Below are positions 1 through 11,310 of a stretch of DNA of 64,000 nt, one piece after another. The stretch lies in NCBI GenBank assembly GCA_947462335.1, contig OX381708.1, forward strand, positions 3,906,001 to 3,970,000, given 5' to 3'. The notes under the pieces were generated by a model. The model was not told where the DNA came from. It ran no database searches and saw only the letters and a list, made by a program, of their open reading frames with translations. Every line of letters begins with the position of its first letter. Position 1 is the first letter of the stretch. This stretch comes from Harmothoe impar. Taxonomy: Eukaryota; Annelida; Polychaeta; Phyllodocida; Polynoidae. Made by a program: the position numbers and the translations under genes.

Positions 1-189
1 CGATTTTGTGGTCCAGAAATCGTAAGAAATACGATTTTGGGCTGGGGTAACCTGGCATCCCTGAATGCAGGGAATAATCTAATTGTTTTTGAAGATTCTT
101 CCGGCCACCCACCTCAAGGGGCCTAGCCGAACACATTGTAGACATGGAAAATAATCCCTGGTCTTCAACACACGGGGCCCAATACTGAG

Positions 190-446
190 GTAACATGGCC
201 CAAAAAAAATAGGGTAGGTAGGTCGATTTTTTTTTTTTACCAAAATTTTCTAAGGATTTTGAGACAAAATTCCTTGCATTTTCATAAAATTTTTGGGAAA
301 AAACATTTTCAGTAAAAAAAAGTGTTTTTGGTAGAAAAAAACACAAAAATGCCTTCCAAAAAAAAAAAAATTTTAAATAAAAATTTGGGAAGGGCCAATA
401 AATAGGGTTGCTAGGGATACCTGAACACAACTTTTTTTTTTTGGCC
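190..446. mobile_element. G1 MITE copy, left end truncated
   Basis: It begins TAACATGGCCCAAAAAAAATA and ends CTTTTTTTTTTTTGGCCT. It has an A/T-rich core with GACCTACC-type motifs in reverse orientation (GGTAGGTAGGTCG). The right terminus is intact. Confidence 0.65.
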
Positions 447-1010
447 TGAGTGTGCTACAGCCGTCTAAGGGCGGCATACTGTGTTAATGCCTCCCACTCT
501 TTGGCAGCGCTGGTGAGTGAGTCAAGCATCCAGCGGTGATGGAACTCCCAATAAGGTCGGCATGCGGGTGACTTACTTACTGACTGCCCCGCGCTGATTT
601 GGTGCATGGGGACGACAAATAAGCCTGAAGCCATAAAGTAGCGTCAGGCCTTGAGCCTTAAGCCTATTGCATCTCCCGTCTCCTGACTCCTATTCTACCC
701 CCTCCTACCCCCCCCCCCCTCCTCCTACTCCTACTCCCCCACCCACCCCTACCATTTCTACTTCTCGATTCCATCTATCTGATGTCGAAGCGTGCTCCTA
801 TTTAGCCCCATGTTAGTAGATTAGTATAATAGGCTTCATGATGATGTCAAAGTAAGAGGTATAGGTATGTCGTGTAGCTAAATATACATCTATAAGAGCG
901 GCAGTATGTCGTGTAGCTATATATAGCTGTATAAGAGAAGCTAAAAATACCTATAAATACCCATGGTCCTATCCTCAGGGAGGACCTTATAGGAAGGGCT
1001 GTGTATTACT
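447..1010. other. No gene or repeat family recognised
   Basis: Mixed sequence with a C-rich stretch at 695-745 and a short duplicated motif (TATGTCGTGTAGCTA) at 866 and 905. No coding pattern seen. Confidence 0.5.
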
Positions 1011-1496
1011 ATACTGTAAAACATCGCGTATAAGGCCAAAAAAAAGAAGGTTTGTTTCAGGTAACATGGCAAGAAAATGTAGGGTCGGTAGGTCGGATTT
1101 TTTTTTTTTTAAACTTTTTTTTTTAAACATGAAAGTACTACCCGCTCTCTCCTAAGACCCAAAAATTGACCCAAAAAGGCTAAAAATAAAGAAATTTCTT
1201 CAAAATTGCATAAAAAAACGTAGGGCGGCCCTGTTTTGATAGGCTCGATCAGTTACCGGAAACAAACCTCTTTTTTTTTTGGCCCAAGCCTAACTAAACT
1301 CACATATATGTACCACCCCTAACTTTCAGAAACATCAGGGATGAAAGTCCCTGAATCATAAAAGTCACACAGAGGTTCTGATCAGGGACGTCGACTTTAG
1401 TACTGTAGTATGCACCTAAAAACTTGCATACCCTGATCCTATAAGCCGCACAGGCGATCTGACTTGCGCACTAGCTGCGGCTTTTATGTGAGTTTT
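1011..1496. mobile_element. E1 element interrupted by a G1 element
   Basis: CTGTAAAACATCGCGTATAA at the left resumes at 1285 with GCCTAACTAAACTCACATA and the E1 hallmarks CCTATAAGCCGCACAGGCGA and GCGGCTTTTATGTGAG. The G1 copy lies between. Confidence 0.6.
1034..1284. mobile_element. G1 MITE copy, both ends present
   Basis: GGCCAAAAAAAAGAAGGTTTG at the left and CCTCTTTTTTTTTTGGCC at the right make the terminal inverted repeat. Subterminal TTTCAGGTAACATGGC and GATCAGTTACCGGAAACAAA mirror each other imperfectly. Inserted in an E1 copy. Confidence 0.8.
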
Positions 1497-1544
1497 TTTT
1501 AAACTCAAGGTCATTAAGAAGGGCAGTCTGGAGTTGAACGCACC

Positions 1545-1735
1545 CTCAGGTACTCCTCTTAAGGGTAATCCTACTTTAAGGAGGGTAGTGTGTTACTGGG
1601 GTTATACACACCCTCAGGTACTCCTCTTAAGGGTAATCCTACTTTAAGGAGGGCAGTGTGTTACTGGGGTTGTACACACCCTCAGGTACTCCTCTTAAGG
1701 GTAACCCTACTTTAAGGCTTTTAACTTTTAAGGAC
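1545..1735. repeat. 70-bp tandem repeat, three copies
   Basis: Unit CTCAGGTACTCCTCTTAAGG followed by GTAATCCTACTTTAAGGAGG and ending in ACACACC; copies start at 1545, 1614 and 1681, the last truncated by a P1 element. Confidence 0.85.
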
Positions 1736-1960
1736 TGCACAGTGCTTTAATGCATTACACCCTTTGTCGTCATAATGCATGAATGCAGCCCTGGTGAGTA
1801 ACTCACCAGGGCTGCATGAATGCATCATGCAGACCATACTGAGCTGTTACACACCATGATGCCTGAATGCAGCACTGGTAAGTTAACCACCAGGGCTGCA
1901 TTCATGCGTCATTACGACAAAGGGTATAGCACATTAAAGCACTATGCCGGCTTAAAGGGA
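1721..1960. mobile_element. P1 palindromic MITE copy
   Basis: Left end TAACTTTTAAGGACTGCAC; right end ATGCCGGCTTAAAGG. Two inner palindromes are centred near 1800 and 1885. Confidence 0.8.
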
Positions 1961-2310
1961 CCTTAGGGTTAATAGCCCTTAAATACTATAGTAGTGATCC
2001 GTTTACCCTTAAAGATCCCGGCCCACCCACACTCAAGTCACAGTAAGAATATCCAACTCTCAAAGTGCCCTGCCCTCCCCATCTTCACATCAATCATGTC
2101 TATATTAAGCTACTATTATAAGAGATCATCCTCATGAGTTCTGGGAATAAATGTAGAAATGTATGTAATGGGTGGGTAACATCCCCCGAGGTTGGATTCT
2201 ATTTGGGTACCTGGACTAGCATAAATGGATGATTGGTATCAGACGTGACCCGGTCTTTGTTTGAGCTGGTTAGGACTGAAGCGTGTCAAGGCTCATGTTT
2301 TGATGTTATT

Positions 2311-2556
2311 CCTGTAAGGGCCACATGGTGCTTTAATGCATCATGCCCTTTGTTGTCATAATGCATGAATGCAGCCCTAGCGAGTAACTTGCCAGTGCTG
2401 CATTCATGCATCATGCCGGCCCTACGGGGCTGAGTCACTCTCGAATGATCAGCATAATTCACCAATGCAGCTCTGGTGAGTTCCTCACAGGGGCTGCATT
2501 GGTGCTTCATGATGACAAATGTCATCTTTTAGCGACATGCCGTCCTTAAAGAGTTA
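2311..2556. mobile_element. P1 MITE copy
   Basis: Right end ATGCCGTCCTTAAAGAGTTA intact with the GACAAATGTCATCTTTTAGC subterminal block; left end weakened (CCTGTAAGGGCCACAT). Confidence 0.85.
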
Positions 2557-2950
2557 AAGGGCTAAGTATCTCAAAGTGGGGGCGGAATAGTAAAACCTGT
2601 TCCCGGGGGGTCGGGAGAAGTCGTGGAGGATGTGGCGTGGGGGGAGGCGGGAGGAAATGAAGCACAGTAAAGCGGCCGTGTAAGAAAGCGCTCCCTCTGT
2701 CGGCGTCTCACGGCCGCCCGCTGCGACCACCAGTAAAGCTACCGCGCGCCTCGCCCCATACAACGTCAATATCAACATCTAACGCTAAATATAGACACAC
2801 CTGATAAAGTGTCAAGAGCACTCCGGAAATTTCATCGGCAATATTTAGTTATCTTTAAACCGCCAATAGATGTGTTTACCCCAACTCCTATTTTGAGACG
2901 TTGGTATTGTCTACGTTTGTTGGATAGATTGAAAGGAGGCGGGAATATTT
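2557..2950. other. GC-rich unassigned segment
   Basis: 2590-2760 is unusually GC- and CpG-rich for this region (GGCCGTGTAAGAAAGCGCTC, CGCGCGCCTCGCCCC), with no repeat family or convincing exon recognised. It could be a promoter-type island or an old transposon piece. Confidence 0.3.
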
Positions 2951-3150
2951 AGCCCTTTTACGGGCAGCATAGTGCTTTAATGCATCATGCCCCTTATCGT
3001 CATGATACATGAATGAAGCCTCCCTCAGCTGCATTGAAGCATCATGCTGACCTTTCAAGGTTTGATACACTCCCGAAAAGACGGCTCGATGCATGAATGC
3101 AGTACTAATATAGCGAGTAACTCGCCAATGCTGCATTTAAGCCGACAAAA
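2951..3150. mobile_element. P1 MITE copy, decayed
   Basis: AGCCCTTTTACGGGCAGCAT start; the second palindrome arm is diverged and the right terminus is missing. Confidence 0.65.
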
Positions 3151-3366
3151 TGCAGTTTAGCATTACGTCGCGCTACCAGGGTTACCATCAGTGTTAAGGG
3201 GTCAGGGCAGCATTAGTCTGATTAGGGAATGTGTAGGGTTTAGGAAGATGCTTCAGACCCCCCCCCCCCCCCCCCCACTCTACTGCCACGGTAACCTCTA
3301 ACAATGTGTAAAGCCCAACACCCCGTCCCACGCACAAGCGGATGACATGATTTGTATACGCTCCCT

Positions 3367-3575
3367 TAACCCTTTAAGGTCTGCATATTGCTTCTTTGCC
3401 TTTTGTTGGCATAATGCTTGAACGCAGGCCTGGTGAGCAATTCACAAGGGCTATGTTCATATATATTCATATATCATGCCGACCCTTTGGGAGTGTTATC
3501 AACCCTGTATGGTCGGCATGATACTTGAATGTAGAACAGGCGAGTTACTCACCAGGGCTGCATTCATGCATCATC
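3367..3575. mobile_element. P1 MITE copy, right end lost
   Basis: TAACCCTTTAAGGTCTGCAT left end; the second palindrome (TGAATGTAGAACAGGCGAGT) is present, after which unrelated sequence begins. Confidence 0.75.
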
Positions 3576-3579
3576 ATGA

Positions 3580-3985
3580 ATGAAAAGTACTAAAGATCTA
3601 TGTAGCTCTTAAAAGGTAATGGTAATTAATAGAATATTACATTGGCAATTTCTTCCACATAACGACCACAGAATCCACACGGATAAGCTGTTGGAAATGG
3701 GTCAGCCATAGGGCGCGTCGGGCACACAAACCAATATTAGCCAGCTCCCAAAATAGATATCTGCCACACAGATAGTCACACACAGTCCCGCGAAGTAGGC
3801 TGATTATTAAAAAAAAATATTTTCACACATCTTGAAATAGAAGTTGCTAATTGTACGACGGCTCAATGAAATCTCAGATTAAATTCTCTCAGGTAAGTAA
3901 GATGTTGGTGACAGATCGGTGACCTTGGGCGTCTACAGGTGACGTTACGGTGGGCGTGGGATTAACGACTGGGATTAACGCTTTA
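3580..3985. other. No gene recognised
   Basis: AT-rich sequence without a recognised repeat, between two P1 copies. Confidence 0.4.
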
Positions 3986-4235
3986 TTAATCCTCTAAGGA
4001 CCAAGTGTCGCTAAAAGATGACGTTTGTCATCATGATGCACCAATGCAGCCCCAGCGAGTAATTCACCGGTGCTGCATTGGTGCATCATGCAGACCCTAC
4101 ACGAGTGTCGCAACCCCATAAGGTTGGCATTATGCTTGAATGCAGCACTGGCGGGTTACTTGCCAAGGCTGCATTCATGTATTATGCCAACAAAGGCATG
4201 ATCCATTAATTCATTATGCCGTCCTTAAAGGGTTA
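3986..4235. mobile_element. P1 MITE copy, near complete
   Basis: Both ends are present (TTAATCCTCTAAGGACC and ATGCCGTCCTTAAAGGGTTA), with subterminal GCTAAAAGATGACGTTTGTC at the left. Confidence 0.85.
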
Positions 4236-4315
4236 TGCTGTCCTTACAGTCCTAACAATAAGCTGTTCATATTTACTTGCTAATAGTGTTTGTGATAAAC
4301 CCTGAAGGGTACATG

Positions 4316-4540
4316 AACTCTTTAAGGGCCGCATAGTACTTTACTGCATTATGCCTGTTGTTGTGATGCTTGACTGCAGCCGTTGTGAGTAACTCACCAG
4401 AGCTGCAATCTGACCATGCAGGATTGATACACTCCGGAAGAATTGGCATGATGCATGAATGCAGCACTGGTAAGTTACTCGCCAGGGCTGCATTCATTAC
4501 GACAAAGGGTATAGAAGCACTCTGCGGTCCTGCGGGACAC
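4316..4540. mobile_element. P1 MITE copy
   Basis: AACTCTTTAAGGGCCGCAT left end; the right end decays after GACAAAGGGTATAGAAGCAC. Confidence 0.75.
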
Positions 4541-5315
4541 AAAACCAGTTGCAGCAGACAGCTAGAGCCTGCAGGTGGCGTTGTCTGCGACATACCCGCC
4601 CCGGGGCGGTAGGGAGGAGTGGAAAGTGGAATGGATAATCCGGACAATCACGACTTATTAGCCAAGATTATAAGAGTAGAGTCAGAACTAATAATGCCTA
4701 GTCGGGACTGGAGTTGGTTGTGGCAGCCTGCACTGATAAAAGCTGATAGGATGGGTACAAGCTTGTCCCTGGAGGTGATGGTTACCCGGGGACAAGGTAC
4801 TGCTAGTTTGCCATAGGCCGCAGGGTTCCCACGTGTCATGGAAAGCTAGAGAATGTCATGGAATAAAAGGTTGTTGTGGAAATTCCTGTTGTGGAAATTC
4901 TGCCGTTAATCATCTAAAATGAAAGCAATTAAATCAATATAACAAAATCCCCAGAAGGATTTGCTTTCCACATTTCAACTATTTTCTCAGGACGCTATAT
5001 ATATCACAATGTATGGTGAATATTGTTCAAAAAGCGATATTTTTCTTTCATGGAAAGTCCGGGAATGTCATGGAATTTCAATCTGAAAACTTTGTGGGGA
5101 CTGGCTGTGATGATCATATATATATTGACTCGTCCAACTGTGTCGTCTGAGTCGTAAGGCTATCAAGGTATAGACAATCATGATGTCACATGGTTCACAT
5201 GATTCTAGGAACTGGTGTGAGCTGTCCATCCTCCATGGTAAAGTGTTTCTGTCAAAGTGGCAAAGTGCATTAAAGCATTGTGCCCTAAGTCGGCACAGTG
5301 TATGACGTTTACTCA
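4541..5315. other. No gene recognised
   Basis: Non-repetitive to the eye; contains a doubled TGTTGTGGAAATTC at 4872 and 4888. The open frames here show no coding character. Confidence 0.4.
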
Positions 5316-5557
5316 GGCCAAAAAAAAAGAAGGTTTGTTTCAGGTCACCCGACCGACCCTATCGAAATAGGGCCGACCTTACTTTTTTTTATGCAATTTT
5401 GAATTCTTTTTATATTTTTACACTTTTTTTGTGTCAAATTTAGGTTTTCAAAAAAAAAGTAACACCTTTTTGGTATCCTAGAGGAGGGGCTGTAAAAAAA
5501 AAGTTAAAAAAAAAAATCCGACCTACCGACCCCAGGTTTTCATCCCATGTTACCTGA
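5316..5557. mobile_element. G1 MITE copy, right terminus missing
   Basis: GGCCAAAAAAAAAGAAGGTTTG start, TTTCAGGTCACCCGACCGAC subterminal block; ends at CATGTTACCTGATAG without the TTTTTGGCC end. Confidence 0.8.
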
Positions 5558-6235
5558 TAGAAAAGCCCACGCATGACTATACAAAGGGGGAGGGGGGGGG
5601 GGTACACAATGTCGGGTCCTGTAGTAGGGATGGAAAATGAGAATTGCCCTCCTGCCGACCCCGCCCATGTAGCAGCACAACACTCGTCACGGCGAATTCA
5701 GAGAAAACTGTCCTACTCCTACAAGACCCAATTTCTTGGAGGAAGAACATTCAAGGTTGGGATGTCTTTTGATTTCTTCTGAGAAATACCATTAGCTTTC
5801 TGATATAATTGACTCAGGGAGCTACTGCTCCCAGAGTCTTATGCGACGCCTCTGTGAGACACTTTCCCCTGATCTGTGCAAAAAAAAGTAAATCAATATT
5901 TCTCACAGAAAAAAACAACATTCGATATTGCTGTGATGCACAGATACAATTGAACTGTTTTCTGTTCCAATGCAACAAACCCCAACAGTTTCTGTCCATT
6001 GGTTCTATCTGAAATTCTATCTAAAAGTAGACCTGTCCAAAAAAGGTAATTTTTTCCTAACTGTAGACAAACATCAAAGTACTGCTGTAGACATTTTGTC
6101 GATTTCGGCATCTAGTGTTAAACCTATGGGGATTCAAAATTCTGGGTAGGTGAGACGTTTTTTGTCAGACCAGTTTGCCATCTGTGGACATAAAATCGAT
6201 GTGGGCTGGAGGGTGTGCGGCATCTAGGCCCTGAG

Positions 6236-6332
6236 AAAGTTATCAAACGCCCGATCCTGGGCCTATCAAACGCCCGATCATGGGCCTATCAAACGCCCGA
6301 TCCTGGGCCCATCAAACGCCCGATCCTAGGCC
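6236..6332. repeat. About 22-bp tandem repeat, four copies
   Basis: TATCAAACGCCCGATCCTGG is repeated at 6240, 6264, 6287 and 6310 with minor changes. Confidence 0.9.
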
Positions 6333-6339
6333 AGTGGGT

Positions 6340-7235
6340 TGGGCATTGTGTCAGTTTGTTGGGTGTTGGGTAGGTGTTCGGGTGTTGGGTGTTCGGGTGT
6401 TGGGTATGTGCTCGGATGTTGGGTAGGTGGTCGGGTGTTGGGTATGCTCGGATGTTGGGTAGGTGTGTCGGGTGTTGGGTCGTCAGTTGTTGGGTATGTG
6501 CTCGGATCTTGGGTATGTGTTCGGGTGTTGGGTCGTCGGGTGTTGGGTTTGTGCCCAGATATCGGGTTGGTGTTCGGGTGTTTGGTGGTCAGGTGTTGGG
6601 TATGTGCTCGGATCTTGGGTAGGTGTTCGGGTGTTGGGTATGCTCGGACATTGGGTAGGTGTTCAGGTGTTGAGTGGTCGGGTGTTGGGTATGTGGTGCC
6701 TCTACATGGGTAAAATTCGACACGTGCGACACGGCCCTTTTAGGGCATTTTAAAAATCGACGGACACAGGAAATTTAGAGATAAAAATCGACCCACATGT
6801 ATTTTTCTATAAGTTCTTATATACCTAAAAATCGACACAATGACACGGCCATTTTGCTAAAAATCGACACGGCGACACGGTCAAAATTCTGGGGCCCCAT
6901 GTAGAGGCACTATGTGCCCAGATATCGGGTCGGTGTTCGGGTGTTTGGTGGTCAGGTGTTGGGTATGTGCTCGGATCTTGGGTGGGTGTTGGGTGGTCGG
7001 GTGTTGGGTATGTGCTTGGATCTTGGGTAGGTGTTCGGGTGTTGGGTATGCTCGGACATTGGGTAGGTGTTCAGGTGTTGGGTGGTCGGGTGTTGAGTAT
7101 GTGCCCAGATATTGGGTTGGTGTTCGGGTGTTTGGTGGTCGGGTGTTGGGTATGTGCTCGGATCTTGGGTAGGTGTTCGGGTGTTGGGTGGTCAGATGTT
7201 GGGTGGGTGTTTGGGTGTTGGGTGTTTGTATGTTA
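6340..7235. repeat. G-rich GGTGTTGGGT minisatellite, split by an M6 insertion
   Basis: Degenerate units built from TCGGGTGTTGGGTATGTGC, GGATCTTGGGTAGGTGT and CCAGATATCGGGT. Long frames on both strands here are by-products of the array. The + strand is rich in GGG tracts and could form G-quadruplexes. Confidence 0.9.
6696..6910. mobile_element. M6 MITE, complete, inserted in a minisatellite
   Basis: Terminal inverted repeats GTGCCTCTACATGGG and CCCATGTAGAGGCAC. It is flanked by TATGTG on both sides (6690-6695 and 6911-6916). The neighbouring array units show uninterrupted TATGTGCCCAG, so the 6-bp duplication is real. Internal AAAATCGACACGGCGACACGG repeats; no coding capacity. Confidence 0.92.
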
Positions 7236-7319
7236 CTATAACCTGCCTTAGCCATGGAATTGTTGGACGTTGGGTGCTTGGTTGTTTGAATTGTATATCT
7301 AGTCATAACCTGCTCAAAA

Positions 7320-7505
7320 ATGGCCTAAATTCCGGGGGGCCTAAAATCAGGGTGCCTATCATCAGATGGCCGAAATTCCACAGGGCCAACCTTCAGGGTG
7401 CCAAACTTCCTCAGGGCCGACCTTCAGGGGGCCAAAATTCCTCAGGGCCTAGGATACTACAGACAGCACACTACAGACAGCACACTACAGACAGCACACT
7501 ACAGA
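7320..7505. repeat. Short degenerate repeats
   Basis: Repeated GGGCCNAAATTCC-type motifs at 7325-7450, followed by four copies of ACACTACAGACAGC at 7464-7505. Confidence 0.6.
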
Positions 7506-7768
7506 CAACTGCCCTGAGTCTTTTGTGATTAGGATCACACGCTAGATTTTATTCTCTACTGCTCTGTCATTGGTTGGTTTAGCCCTGGCACAATACAAAC
7601 TGCTACGGCTTGTAAATCGGACCATTATTAAGGTTTCTACAGCATAAAACAGAAAGCTTTAAGATTTTCTGTAATGTTCTTCTGTAATTTACAGTGGTTA
7701 ATATAATTGTAATTGGGGGAACTCTATTCATTACCATTGTCAGTACCAACACTTGCTTTGTCTTTTGA

Positions 7769-7960
7769 AACTTGCCAGTGCTGCATTCATGCATCATAAT
7801 GAGAAAGGGTAACTTGCCGGTGCTGCATTGGTGCATCATGCCGACCCTTCGGGAGTGTCTCAACCTCATACGGTCGGCATGATACATGAATGCTGCATTC
7901 ATGTATCATGACGACTAAGGGTGTGATGCATTAAGGCATCATGCCGTCCTTAAAGGGTTA
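7769..7960. mobile_element. P1 MITE copy, left part lost
   Basis: Begins within the first palindrome; right end ATGCCGTCCTTAAAGGGTTA intact. Confidence 0.75.
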
Positions 7961-7980
7961 TAACTTATTGAGATGGGTAG

Positions 7981-8050
7981 GGCTGCATTCATGTATCATG
8001 ACGACCAAGGGTATGATGCATGAAGGCATCATGCCGTCCTTAAAGGGTTA
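7981..8050. mobile_element. P1 right-end fragment, duplicated
   Basis: Repeats the last ~70 bp of the preceding copy, including GCCGTCCTTAAAGGGTTA, so the end region is tandemly duplicated. Confidence 0.75.
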
Positions 8051-8224
8051 CAGTGTTATGGAGATGAGTAGGGTAGCCCCTCAGCCCACCTGGAGAAGCC
8101 GTCTGACTGTAGGGGCGGCAGCTGGGGGGGGCAGGGTCAGGGGGATCGGGGACTGAGGCCTAAAGGTCAGCAGGCCACTGGTACCACAGGCTGTAACTGA
8201 GTCCTGACTGATTCTCATGAATGT

Positions 8225-9850
8225 GATGCAACTCCTCTGTCTGACCGTTTTTGGGTTTTTTGCTAATCATAATGAACCCATTCATTGTTATATGTAAAAA
8301 TTTTTACCTATCATGTCCAAAAAGTTTAGTTCTAGCAGACTATATATGGTTTACCCTACTTATGTACCATATTTCTCCCATATGAGGCCAAAAACCAGCC
8401 AAAAATTGTCGTCAAATTTTACCCGTAAGCGGAATACCGTGATTTAAAAAAAATCAACAGGTGCACTGCAGTCATTTATGTTTTTAACTATTAGAAACTG
8501 ATACTTGGCTTCAACCTGAGTGAAAATCTTGTATATTTTTCTCATATAGGCAGCGCAGGACAATTATAACTGTCTCGAGCCTACTTTCCTCTGTCTGACT
8601 GTTTTTGGGAATTTTTCTAGATTTGTAACCGTTTGCCATACCCCATGTACATTATAATATCTGAAGGTCTATAACGTGTTCTATCACACATTTCATGTCA
8701 TGTAGCATTGGGTAGAAAAATCTCCATTCCTCATATCTGCCTCTTTTCCAAGCAGAGCGGTTATCAAAAAGTTGATGTAGCTCCATTCCTCTGTCTGACC
8801 TTTTTTTTTCAATCCAGTGGCCCATCCGGAGTTCATTTAAATAATTATGTACAATATGTCCATCATGTAGGCCCCATATGGGCCTCAAATGTAATCCAAA
8901 CATTAAGACTGTGTGACTGACACAAACAAGGTACTGCTTCCAATTCATCTCTGGTTCCTCTGTCTGACCCCTTTTGAGCCATCCTGACCATTTTCAGAAA
9001 TCTGCTCTCACCATGCAGAGTTCAGTTATTAATCTACCTATCATATGTCCATCGTGTAGGCCTGTATGGCCTTCTAACATGATCCAAACATCAGGACTTG
9101 CTGACTGATACAAACAAATGGAGTATTGGTTTACTGCCTCCGGTGGCCCTGGTTCCTCTGTCTGACCACTTTTCAGCCATCCTGACCATTTTTAGAAATC
9201 TGCTGGCACCATGCAGATTTAAGTTATTAAATTACCTATCACATGTGTATCCTGTAGGACCCTGTAGCCCTCTAACATAATCCAAACATCAGGGCTGACC
9301 GAGCCACACAAACAAAGAAATGGAGTGTCAGTGTACTGCCTCCGGTAGCCCTGGTTCCTCTGTCTGACCACTTTTGAACCATCCTGACCATTTTCAGAAA
9401 TCTACTGCCACCATGCAGAGTCCAGTTATAAACCATCCATCATAAGTGTATCATATAGGCCCCTCCCAGTGGGCACAAAATTCAATTTAATGTTGAATCA
9501 ATGTTGAATTAACATTGAATCAACATTGACAACTAGTTATCAATTTTGATTCAATATCTTGTGCCCACTGGGCTATGGCCCTCTAACATAATTCACTAGA
9601 TAATTCACTAGATGACTGACACAGACAAAGGGAGTGACGATTTACTGTCCCCGGTAACCCTGGTTCCTCTGTCTGACCACTTTTGATCCATCCTGACCAT
9701 TTTTCAGAAATAGGCCGGCACCATGCACAGTTCAGTTGTTACATTACCTATCATATTTGTATCATGTAGGTCCCTATGGCCCTCCAGCATAATCCAAACA
9801 ACAGGACTGGCCTACCAACACAGCCATATATGTGTGCCCATCTACTCAGT
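8225..9850. repeat. ~200-320-bp tandem array marked by CCTCTGTCTGAC
   Basis: The CCTCTGTCTGAC marker recurs at about 8234, 8590, 8789, 8956, 9157, 9358 and 9666. Later units share TTTTCAGAAATCTGCTGCCA, GTAGGCCCCTATGGCCCTCT and CAAACATCAGG. Unit divergence is high, and one unit carries a C2 insertion. Confidence 0.85.
9465..9572. mobile_element. C2 MITE, complete, 108 bp
   Basis: Termini CCCAGTGGGCACAA and TTGTGCCCACTGGG. CT flanks both ends (9463-9464, 9573-9574). Sister units of the host array read GGCCCCTATGGCCCTCT uninterrupted, confirming a 2-bp target duplication. The core is rich in TGTTGAATCAATGTTGAAT-type inverted motifs. Confidence 0.9.
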
Positions 9851-11310
9851 GGCCTCTCTCTGACCGGTCAGACAGAGGAACATATTTTCCTCTCTCTGAC
9901 CACTTTTTACACACATTGATCAGAAGATAGTCCTGAAATACCATGCATCATGGGTAAAGTTTGTTTCTTCCTGAATAGTACATCAATATGGCTTGCGATT
10001 GACACTGATAGAAATTTGAAAGAATAATACTGGCGGACACTAGAGCCCTATATTAGAATTCCTCTCTCTGACCGGTCAGACAGAGGAACTACTTTCCTCT
10101 GTCTGACCGCTTTTTTACACATTGATCAAATGAAAATTATGAATAACCATTGATCCCAATAGCATAATGTAGTATACACACGGACAGATGATGCATCTTG
10201 GAAAGTATATGCACTGTAATTTGAATGGACATTATGGTGGGCTACTCAGGAGAAATATGTAACATTTGTGAATGTTTCAGACTGCTAGAAAGTGAAAAAA
10301 CTGAGAAAATCTCATATTTCAAGGTGCCTGGGAAGGAAGAATGAGATGCATCATGTGTAAACTTAGTTTCTTCCCAAAAAGTGGAACAATATGTCTTTCA
10401 ATTGACATTGATAGAAACAGGAAAGAATAATACTGGCTGGCACTAGAGCCATATATTAGAATTCCTCTCTCTGACCGGTCAGACAGAGAAACTACTTTCC
10501 TCTGTCTGACCGCTTTTTTACACATTGATCAAATGACAATTATGAAATACCATCAATCCCAATAGCACAATGTAGTGTACACATGGACAGATGAAGGGTT
10601 TGGTTAATCCTTTTGACCAGAATTTCCATTGTCATATATGGTATGTTTCTCAGGAAAAACAGGCAAAGTTTGAAAATATCTTAAACTGCTACAGGGGGAA
10701 AAAAAGAGAGAAAAGCTTATATTTCAAGGGGCCTGGGAACGAGGAATGAGATGCATCGTGACCAAAGTGTTTTTTTCCTGACTAGTATATCGATATGTGG
10801 TCCAGTTGACATTGATAGAAATAGGAAAGAATAATACTAACTGCCAGTAGAGCCTTAAATTAATAATTCCTCTCTCTGACTGGTCAGACAGAGGAATAAC
10901 TTTCCTCTGTCTGACCGCTTTTTTACACATTAGTCAAATGACAATTATGAAATACCATCAGTCCCAATAGCATAATGTAGTTTACAAGTGGGCAGATGAG
11001 GGATTTGGGCAAGTGTTTGGACAAAAATCTCCATATACATATATGACGGGTTACTCAGGAAAAATATGCAAAGTTTGGAAATATTTCAGACTGCTAGAAA
11101 GTGAAAAAAATGGAAAAAACTGAGAAAATTTCATATTTCAAGTTGTCCAGGAAGAAAGAATGGGACGCATCAAGGGTAAAGTTTGGGTTTTCCTGAATAG
11201 TATATTAATATGTCCTCCAACTGACATTGATAGTAATAGGAAAATATAATATGGGCTGCTAGGAGAGCCTTAAACTAGAATTCCTCTGTCTGACCGGTCA
11301 GACAGAGGAA
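9851..11310. repeat. ~405-bp tandem array with palindromic boundary
   Basis: Near-palindromes of TTCCTCTSTCTGACC and its complement start at 9851, 10059, 10462, 10867 and 11281. The last is a perfect 30-bp palindrome. Units share TACACATTGATCAAATGACA and GAAAGAATAATACTGGC. Spacing is 208, 403, 405 and 414 bp. Confidence 0.9.

Noticed and set aside
5573..5782. 69-codon + frame with a charged, aromatic C-terminal half
   Set aside because: Looks somewhat protein-like but resembles no family I know, begins in a G run, and has no clear splice or promoter context.
6339..7306. Overlapping frames of 82-141 codons
   Set aside because: By-products of the GGTGTTGGGT minisatellite on both strands, one of them running through a MITE.
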